Assembly (NCBI GenBank): GCA_024688095.1
Contig: JAILEJ010000209.1
Span: forward strand, 1 to 24,712
Length of the DNA stretch: 24,712 bases
Reading direction: 5' to 3'
Source of the DNA: Butyrivibrio sp.
Lineage (GTDB): Bacteria; Bacillota; Clostridia; Lachnospirales; Lachnospiraceae
Shown here piece after piece: positions 1-5,224 of this stretch; positions within the stretch are counted from its first letter, which is position 1, and every line of letters starts with the position of its first letter. The notes beneath the pieces are model-generated. The model was not told the DNA's origin and searched no databases. It saw only the letters and a program-made list of their open reading frames with translations. Position numbers and translations under genes: made by a program.

Positions 1-1188
1 ACGTCCTGGTCCTCTTGAAACCTTTGTCTCACCTACTGAATATGCAGGGAAGTTGTACTGATGTACATATCTCTTATCTGGAGCATATGGATCAAGTCCA
101 TCTACCTTCTGCATCTCTGAAAGAGGAGCAAGTGTTACTACGTCACAGATCTGTGTCTGTCCACGTGTAAACATAGCTGAACCATGTACTCTAGGAATAA
201 TATCAACTTCAGCTGAAAGAGGTCTGATCTGCTTAATGTCACGACCATCTGGTCTCTTATGATCTTTAAGGATCATCTTACGAACAGTCTTCTTCTCATA
301 CTGATAAATTGCATCTGGAAGAATAGCAAGCCACTCTTCATTTTCAGCAAATGCTTCTTCAAGTCTTTCTGTAATATTAGCAATATTCTCTTCTCTTACC
401 TGCTTTTCATCTGTAAATACAGCTTCTTCCATTTCTGCAGGAGGAACAATTTCTTTGATTGCATTAAAGAGCTCTTCAGGAACAGCACAGCTTACATACT
501 CGTGCTTTGGCTTACCAACCTCAGCAACGATACCCTTAATGAATTCAATAACTTTAAGGTTAACATCGTGTGCAAGATAAATAGCTTCCTTCATCTTCTC
601 TTCAGGGATTTCGTTACATCCAGCTTCAATCATGATTACCTTCTGACCTACTGAAGCAACTGTAAGTCTCATATCACCTGTATCCCAAATTTCCTGTGAA
701 GGGTTAACAATAAATTCACCATCCTTCATACCAATCTGAGTCATTGAGCATGGACCATCAAATGGGATATCTGAAATTGATACAGCGATTGAAGAACCAA
801 GCATAGCAACAAGCTCTGGTCTGCACTCTGTATCCACAGCCATAACCATATTTTCAAGTGTTACATCATTTCTATAATCCTTAGGGAACAAAGGACGCAT
901 AGGTCTATCGATTACACGGCTTGTAAGAATAGCATTTTCTGATGGCTTTCCTTCTCTCTTATTAAATCCACCAGGGAACTTTCCTACAGCATACATCTTC
1001 TCACTATACTCAACACTGAGTGGGAAGAAATCGATGCCATCTCTAGGCTTAGCAGAAGCAGTAGCTGTTGAAAGAACAGTTGTATCTCCATACATCATAA
1101 ATGCACAGCCATTAGCCTGTTTTCCAACTCTGCCTATGTCTACGCGAAGTGTGCGACCTGCAAGGTCCATTGTGTAAGTTTTAAACAT
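1..1188 (-). CDS. pnp: Polyribonucleotide nucleotidyltransferase (PNPase), 5' part, truncated by window edge
   Basis: Encodes the phosphorolytic 3'-5' exoribonuclease of mRNA decay. The frame is open from ATG at 1186-1188 to base 1, giving the first 396 residues; a whole PNPase is about 700, so the rest of the second RNase PH domain and the KH and S1 domains lie outside. The first RNase PH domain carries the family signature KFPGGFNKREG followed by SRVIDRPMRPLFP. An all-helical linker domain follows, and the second PH domain begins near residue 310 and reaches SVGETKVSRGPGR at the edge. The start is supported by AGGAG six bases upstream. It follows rpsO after a 202-base gap containing hairpins, the usual rpsO-pnp pairing. 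I saw no clear promoter of its own, so transcription probably comes through rpsO. The identification is secure. Confidence 0.97.
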   Translation of the reverse strand, partial: MFKTYTMDLAGRTLRVDIGRVGKQANGCAFMMYGDTTVLSTATASAKPRDGIDFFPLSVEYSEKMYAVGKFPGGFNKREGKPSENAILTSRVIDRPMRPLFPKDYRNDVTLENMVMAVDTECRPELVAMLGSSIAVSISDIPFDGPCSMTQIGMKDGEFIVNPSQEIWDTGDMRLTVASVGQKVIMIEAGCNEIPEEKMKEAIYLAHDVNLKVIEFIKGIVAEVGKPKHEYVSCAVPEELFNAIKEIVPPAEMEEAVFTDEKQVREENIANITERLEEAFAENEEWLAILPDAIYQYEKKTVRKMILKDHKRPDGRDIKQIRPLSAEVDIIPRVHGSAMFTRGQTQICDVVTLAPLSEMQKVDGLDPYAPDKRYVHQYNFPAYSVGETKVSRGPGR

Positions 1189-1297
1189 TTTTTCTCCTTT
1201 TCTGCTCATCCGTATCCAGCCTTCTTGCTTATCATCAAGTTATCTGGTACGTGTGCAGTCTCTTAATCATTCTACGTTACATTTTTTTATATAAAAA

Positions 1298-1315
1298 TGT
1301 ATGAAAAATCATACA
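1298..1315 (-). terminator. AT-rich hairpin followed by a T run, rpsO-pnp spacer
   Basis: On the minus strand TGTATGA and TCATACA form a perfect 7-bp stem with a TTTT loop, directly followed by TTTTT. The stem is weak. It could be a partial terminator or processing site between rpsO and pnp. The T-rich tract can also pair with A-rich sequence just downstream, so its real fold is uncertain. Confidence 0.4.
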
Positions 1316-1332
1316 CCATATAAACACTTAAA

Positions 1333-1370
1333 GGCGGACAAAGTGATATTAATTATCAGCCCCATCCGCC
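1333..1370 (-). terminator. Two-part GC hairpin after rpsO
   Basis: Starting 20 bases past the rpsO stop, GGCGGA pairs with TCCGCC, and inside it TGATA pairs with TATCA around a five-base loop. The 3' side continues TTTAAGTG, a poor T tract, so termination would be partial. The element may instead be an RNase processing site or 3' stabiliser separating rpsO from pnp. The hairpin itself is read directly; the role is inferred. Confidence 0.5.
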
Positions 1371-1390
1371 CTTTTTCATTTGATATTAGC

Positions 1391-1657
1391 TTATTTTCTA
1401 AGACCAAGATCAGCAATAAGCTTACGATATCTCTCGATATCCTTATCCTTAAGATAAGCAAGAAGTCTACGTCTCTGACCTACCATCTTAAGAAGACCTC
1501 TTCTTGAGTGGTGATCCTTAGGATTCTGTGAAAGGTGCTCATTAAGCTCCTTAATTCTCTCTGTAAGAATTGCAACCTGAACTTCTGGTGAACCTGTGTC
1601 TCCAGCTTTTCTTGCAAACTTGCTAATAACTTCGTTTTTCTTCTCTTTTGCTATCAT
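1391..1657 (-). CDS. rpsO: 30S ribosomal protein S15
   Basis: A protein of 88 residues, the normal length for S15, which binds helix 22 and the three-way junction of 16S rRNA early in assembly of the small-subunit platform. Diagnostic segments are DTGSPEVQVAILTERI near residues 20-35, then LSQNPKDHHSRRGLL, and a C-terminal LLAYLKDKDIERYRKLI helix. The frame is open to 1690, but the ATG at 1655-1657 is chosen: it has AAAGGAG at good spacing and gives the canonical N-terminus MIAKEKKNEVI. The gene lies between ribF and pnp, with a structured leader upstream that may mediate autoregulation. Identification is certain. Confidence 0.98.
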   Translation of the reverse strand: MIAKEKKNEVISKFARKAGDTGSPEVQVAILTERIKELNEHLSQNPKDHHSRRGLLKMVGQRRRLLAYLKDKDIERYRKLIADLGLRK

Positions 1658-1686
1658 TTCTCTTTCTCCTTTATAAATTATATCTG

Positions 1687-1732
1687 CCAAATACTAAGAA
1701 ACGGGTTGGAGTATCCCAAATCTGAGTATTGG
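1687..1732 (-). promoter_or_regulatory. rpsO leader hairpin, candidate S15 autoregulatory element
   Basis: About 30 bases before the rpsO start, CCAATACT pairs with AGTATTTGG with one bulged base. The stem continues through AGA/TCT, a small TT/TT internal loop, and TGGG/CCCG, closing on a nine-base loop. A competing pairing, GAGTA with TACTC, shares part of the 5' arm. S15 represses its own mRNA through leader structures in several bacterial groups. That this one binds S15 is inferred from position and structure only. Confidence 0.5.
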
Positions 1733-1744
1733 TAACTTACTCAT

Positions 1745-1762
1745 GCATTCAATTTTGAACGC
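1745..1762 (-). promoter_or_regulatory. Second small hairpin in the rpsO leader
   Basis: GCGTTCA pairs with TGAATGC (one G-U pair) around an AAAT loop, just upstream of the larger rpsO leader hairpin. It lacks a T run, so it is not a terminator. With the larger hairpin it makes a compact structured leader. Confidence 0.4.
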
Positions 1763-1768
1763 AACGTA

Positions 1769-1774
1769 ATTATA
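1769..1774 (-). promoter_or_regulatory. Possible -10 element for rpsO
   Basis: A perfect TATAAT reads on the minus strand, about 110 bases before the rpsO start. The expected -35 position (17-20 bases upstream) shows only weak matches such as TTTACA at a 20-base gap. If it is used, the transcript would carry both leader hairpins. It overlaps no coding sequence. Confidence 0.35.
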
Positions 1775-1784
1775 CTAGCACATA

Positions 1785-1817
1785 AATACTAAGCTGTAAA
1801 GCTGTTTTTATAGTATT
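1785..1817 (-). other. Imperfect hairpin at the ribF 3' end
   Basis: Immediately after the ribF stop, AATACTA pairs with TAGTATT, enclosing AGCT-TTAC-AGCT with a seven-base bulge. No T run follows on the minus strand, so it is a poor terminator. It may be a 3'-end or processing structure. Confidence 0.3.
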
Positions 1818-1821
1818 CTGG

Positions 1822-2742
1822 TCACATACCAAAATATGTTTTTCCAGCTTCCTTATCATCATCAATCTGCTTTTTAAGCTCATTAAGATCTGCAAATTTA
1901 ATCTCTGTTCTGTGATGATGAAGAAGTCCCACCTCTATATAACAGTCATAAATATCCTCATCGAAATCATAAATATATGTTTCAACTCCGATTATACCTT
2001 CATCAGTAACAGTAGGTTTACAACCTATATTAGTAAGTCCCTTATATATTTTCCCATTAACATTAACATTGGTAAAATACACACCAAAAGGAGGTATAAG
2101 CTTGGACTTTGCAGGAATCAGATTTACAGTAGGAAATCCTATAGTATGACCTATACTGTTTCCATGCTCCACAATTCCTGTAACCTTATAGGTCTCTCCA
2201 AGAAGTTTCTGAACAAGTTCCATATTTCCCTTTGAAACTTCATCCCTTACAAAAGTAGAGCTTACTTCTTTACCGCTCATAATTACCTTTTGTATGATTT
2301 TTGTTTCGTAGCCATATTTAACCGCCATTGCTTCAAGAAGATGATGATCTCCTCTTCCTTTATTTCCAAAAGAAAGGTCATTTCCTGCAGCTATATATTT
2401 TGCATTTAGCATACCTACAAGTATTTTTGAAATAAAATCCTCTGGCGAAGTAGCTGCTGTTTCACTGTTCAAAGGAAATTCAACCAGTATATCTATGCCA
2501 AGCTTTTCAAATTCTCTTCGCTTTTCCTCTTTTGTATATAATTCCGGAATAATCTTCCCACTAAAAAAGGAAGATGGAGATGGGTCAAATGTAAATATTA
2601 CACTTTTAAGTCCATCCGGCTTTTGATCCAGGATATTTTGAATAAGCTTTTTATGCCCGCCATGTACTCCATCAAATTTACCAATAGCCACTGCGGTATT
2701 GTCTTCTATCTTAAATGTGGCACTGCCTTCAATAATACGCAT
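1822..2742 (-). CDS. ribF: Bifunctional riboflavin kinase / FAD synthetase
   Basis: 306 residues, typical for the family. It makes FMN from riboflavin and then FAD from FMN using ATP, in the cytosol. The N-terminal FAD synthetase half has the nucleotidyltransferase motif KFDGVHGGHKKL near residues 22-33 and FTFDPSPSSFF near 50-60. The C-terminal riboflavin kinase half starts near 185 with IGFPTVNLIP, and goes on to the GVYFTNVNV and VETYIYDFDEDIYD segments. The ATG at 2740-2742 has GGAG five bases upstream. It lies between truB and rpsO, its usual place in Firmicutes, separated from truB by 58 bases with a small hairpin. Confidence 0.96.
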   Translation of the reverse strand: MRIIEGSATFKIEDNTAVAIGKFDGVHGGHKKLIQNILDQKPDGLKSVIFTFDPSPSSFFSGKIIPELYTKEEKRREFEKLGIDILVEFPLNSETAATSPEDFISKILVGMLNAKYIAAGNDLSFGNKGRGDHHLLEAMAVKYGYETKIIQKVIMSGKEVSSTFVRDEVSKGNMELVQKLLGETYKVTGIVEHGNSIGHTIGFPTVNLIPAKSKLIPPFGVYFTNVNVNGKIYKGLTNIGCKPTVTDEGIIGVETYIYDFDEDIYDCYIEVGLLHHHRTEIKFADLNELKKQIDDDKEAGKTYFGM

Positions 2743-2755
2743 CTATACTCCATGC

Positions 2756-2779
2756 ACTCATTAATATATTAAAATGAGT
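2756..2779 (-). other. AT-rich hairpin between truB and ribF
   Basis: ACTCATT and AATGAGT form a perfect 7-bp inverted repeat around a ten-base A/T loop, ending shortly before the ribF ribosome binding site. There is no T run of terminator type. A shorter AGGATT/AATCCT repeat overlaps the truB stop codon just upstream. Either could modulate readthrough or mRNA stability; the function is unknown. Confidence 0.35.
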
Positions 2780-2800
2780 TAATTATAATATCAGGATTTT

Positions 2801-3763
2801 TTAATCCTTCTCGAAAAAGAACTTATAGGTTCTAAAGCTTCCAGTTCTTTCATCAAATTTGTATATACCAAAAAACACTTCATCCTCAGAATATACTCTT
2901 ACCATTGTTCCATCCTGATACAGCTTATCTTCTTCTATTACATCCTGCTCGTCTTCCGGCTGAACATCCGCAATATTGCTTAATTTAAAGCTATTACCAT
3001 TTTCAAGAAGTTTCCTGTAATCATCTTTGATATGCACAATATCAAGATTTTTAAATATATATTCCGATGGAAAAACAATTGTATCAAGCTTATCCTCATC
3101 GCGAAGTTTTTCTATCTGACTAAGAGTATATGCATTTTCAAGTCCAAAGCTTCCTACTCTTGTTCTAGTCAGATGTTCCATGGCACCACCACAGCCAAGG
3201 CATTCACCTATATCATTACAAAGTGTTCTGATATAGGTACCTTTCGAGCACTTCACCTCCATTGTAAAGGTATGCTCGTCCTGTAAATGTGACTCATCAA
3301 GAATACGTATCATATCAATATGAATTTTTCTTGGTTGTCTGTCTATTTCCTTACCTTCTCTGGCAAGTTCATATAACTTTTTGCCACCTACTTTTATAGC
3401 AGAATACATAGGTGGTATCTGATCATAATCTCCAACAAACTTATGTACCGCTGCATGGAGAGCTTCTGACGTAACATTTACATCATTTTTACATAGTATA
3501 TTTCCCGACATGTCCTGTGTATCCGTAGTTACACCAAGTCTGCAGACTGCAATGTATTCCTTGCTATGATCAGTAAGCATCTCAACAAGCTTGGTTCCTG
3601 TGCCAACACATACTACAAGAACTCCTACAGCATCCGGGTCAAGTGTACCTGTATGTCCTATCTTTCTTTGTTTCAAAATGCCTCGCATTTTTGCAACAAC
3701 ATCATTTGAAGTAAAGCCAGGTTCCTTGTACACATTAATTAATCCATTGTATCTATTCTTCAT
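2801..3763 (-). CDS. truB: tRNA pseudouridine(55) synthase
   Basis: Converts U55 in the T-loop of tRNAs to pseudouridine. The catalytic motif GHTGTLDPDAVGVL lies at residues 36-49, with the nucleophilic aspartate at about D42. KEYIAVCRLGVTTDT and SKGTYIRTLCNDIG are further family blocks. The last 70-80 residues form the PUA-like C-terminal domain and include an acidic insert around ADVQPEDEQDVIEED. At 320 residues it is slightly longer than many Firmicute homologues because of this insert. The ATG abuts the nrnA stop codon (TAAATG), and only a weak A/G-rich site lies upstream, which suggests translational coupling to nrnA. Confidence 0.97.
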   Translation of the reverse strand: MKNRYNGLINVYKEPGFTSNDVVAKMRGILKQRKIGHTGTLDPDAVGVLVVCVGTGTKLVEMLTDHSKEYIAVCRLGVTTDTQDMSGNILCKNDVNVTSEALHAAVHKFVGDYDQIPPMYSAIKVGGKKLYELAREGKEIDRQPRKIHIDMIRILDESHLQDEHTFTMEVKCSKGTYIRTLCNDIGECLGCGGAMEHLTRTRVGSFGLENAYTLSQIEKLRDEDKLDTIVFPSEYIFKNLDIVHIKDDYRKLLENGNSFKLSNIADVQPEDEQDVIEEDKLYQDGTMVRVYSEDEVFFGIYKFDERTGSFRTYKFFFEKD

Positions 3764-4723
3764 TTATTTCTTTTCGCCATTCAAATATTGTTCAAGATAT
3801 AATGTAATACTATTTATTACGTCATGTGGTGTTCCATTTATAGTAAGCCCTGCTGCTCTGGCATGACCGCCGCCGCCAAATATTTCAGCAACCTTTGCCA
3901 CATTAACCATGCCGTCTGACCTGAGACTGACTTTATAACTAAGTGGCTCCATCTCATGCATAAAGATGGCACAATTAACACCCTTAGTAAGCATAAGCTG
4001 ACTTACTATTCCGTCAAGATCACTTGACATGGCCTCATAAAAATCCATCGTCTGTCTGTTCACCATTGAAACAATGCATCTTCCATCCATAATAAGTATA
4101 CTTTCAAGAAGTGCTCTACCAAGAATCTGATTCTGTATATAAGTTTTTTCATAAAAAACTCCATCTATAACCTTTCCAAAATCAAATCCATAAGAAATCA
4201 GTTCTGCACCAATTCTCATTGTCTCAGGTGATGTATTAGAATACTTAAATACACCTGTATCGCATATAATTCCAATATAAATAGCCTGAGCAATATCTGC
4301 ATCAATATACTCTTTATCAATTACATTATAAACAAGTTCTGCTGCAGAACTTGCAGTAGGAACAATATAATTATCCATACCTGTACCGGAATTACTAAGA
4401 TGATGATCAATATTAACTGTGTGTACAGCCTTATCAAATAAAGATTCAGCATCACCAATTCTGTCTTTTCCGGAATCAAGCACAATAAAAAGATCATATT
4501 TATCTACATCAGTTTTAAAATCCGTTCTAACCTCAGAAACATCCTTTATAATATTAAATTCAGCAGGTATGTTTTCAAGAAATACATCTATTCTCTTAGA
4601 AGGAAATACCTTTTTAAGAAAAAGATACATACCCATGCATGAACCAATACAGTCTCCATCAGGACGAATATGTCCACTAATACCTATTGTGTTTGCAGAC
4701 TTAGCAATTTCACTTATTTTCAT
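3764..4723 (-). CDS. nrnA: DHH-family oligoribonuclease / pAp phosphatase
   Basis: 319-residue DHH/DHHA1 phosphoesterase of the NrnA type, which degrades 2-5 nt RNAs and dephosphorylates 3'-phosphoadenosine 5'-phosphate. Manganese-binding motifs are visible: HIRPDGDCIGS at 18-28, DSG near 83, the DHH triad at 106-108, and the DHHA1 substrate loop GGGGHARAAG at 283-292. It starts at ATG 4721-4723 with AAGGA about 11 bases upstream, 14 bases after the rbfA stop. Placement between rbfA and truB is common in clostridia and links nanoRNA turnover with the infB operon. The assignment to NrnA rather than another DHH subfamily rests on length, motifs and context. Confidence 0.93.
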   Translation of the reverse strand: MKISEIAKSANTIGISGHIRPDGDCIGSCMGMYLFLKKVFPSKRIDVFLENIPAEFNIIKDVSEVRTDFKTDVDKYDLFIVLDSGKDRIGDAESLFDKAVHTVNIDHHLSNSGTGMDNYIVPTASSAAELVYNVIDKEYIDADIAQAIYIGIICDTGVFKYSNTSPETMRIGAELISYGFDFGKVIDGVFYEKTYIQNQILGRALLESILIMDGRCIVSMVNRQTMDFYEAMSSDLDGIVSQLMLTKGVNCAIFMHEMEPLSYKVSLRSDGMVNVAKVAEIFGGGGHARAAGLTINGTPHDVINSITLYLEQYLNGEKK

Positions 4724-4737
4724 CTAATAATTATTCC

Positions 4738-5154
4738 TTATTCTTCTGTGTCTTCAATTTCTTCATTTTCATCAGCTTCGCCTCTGGCTTCACGAGCTTT
4801 AGCATCAGCTGCTGCAACCTCATCAATTTTCTTTGACATATTGATTGCATATTCTATTGAATCATCCATTATAAATCTTATCTCTGGAGTATTTCTGAGA
4901 TTAAGCTGCTTTGCAAGAGTACTTCTTACATAACCTGTTGCGCTCTTTAAGCCTTCTTCAGTTCTCTTTCTATCTTCATCATCACCAAAAACACTTACCC
5001 ATACCTTACAGGTTTTAAGATCAGGTGCAACCTCAACATCCATAACAGATGTCATAGGACTTATTCTTGGATCCTTGCTGAATCTAAGAGCTTCAGATAT
5101 AACCTTCTGAACTTCTCCATTTATTCTTATATTTTTTATACTGTTCTTTCTCAT
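4738..5154 (-). CDS. rbfA: 30S ribosome-binding factor A
   Basis: 138 residues with one KH-like fold; binds immature 30S subunits and helps mature the 5' end of 16S rRNA. Family features: RINGEVQKVISEALRF at the N-terminus, DPRISPMTSVMDVEVAPDLK, the YVRSTLAKQLNLRNTPEIRF block, and DDSIEYAINM. The last 25 residues are a charged Glu/Ala tail beyond the folded core. The start has AAAGG six bases upstream. It is separated from infB by 70 bases that hold two hairpins. Confidence 0.96.
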   Translation of the reverse strand: MRKNSIKNIRINGEVQKVISEALRFSKDPRISPMTSVMDVEVAPDLKTCKVWVSVFGDDEDRKRTEEGLKSATGYVRSTLAKQLNLRNTPEIRFIMDDSIEYAINMSKKIDEVAAADAKAREARGEADENEEIEDTEE

Positions 5155-5165
5155 ATTGACCTTTC

Positions 5166-5184
5166 CGTATTAAAGATTAATACG
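5166..5184 (-). promoter_or_regulatory. Perfect hairpin just before the rbfA ribosome binding site
   Basis: CGTATTAA and TTAATACG form an 8-bp stem with a three-base loop, one base short of the rbfA Shine-Dalgarno GAAAGG. No T tract follows. Its position suggests an effect on rbfA translation initiation or protection of the processed 5' end; this is inferred. Confidence 0.5.
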
Positions 5185-5186
5185 AC

Positions 5187-5214
5187 AAAGGTTTGAACAG
5201 CTAGTGTTCAAACC
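5187..5214 (-). terminator. Hairpin after infB, weak terminator or processing site
   Basis: Ten bases past the infB stop, GGTTTGAAC and GTTCAAACC make a perfect 9-bp stem with a seven-base loop, followed on the minus strand only by TTTG. The short T tract argues for partial termination at best, which would lower expression of rbfA and the genes after it relative to infB. Confidence 0.5.
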
Positions 5215-5224
5215 CTGTGTAATA

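Noticed and set aside
259..654. Plus-strand open frame of 131 codons with hydrophobic, Phe/Leu-rich translation
   Set aside because: Antisense to pnp, which is unmistakable in the opposite frame; the hydrophobicity comes from the complement of Glu/Lys codons.
1675..1690. TATAAT-like sequence just before the rpsO ribosome binding site
   Set aside because: A transcript from it would start within the Shine-Dalgarno, and no -35 hexamer stands at the right distance.
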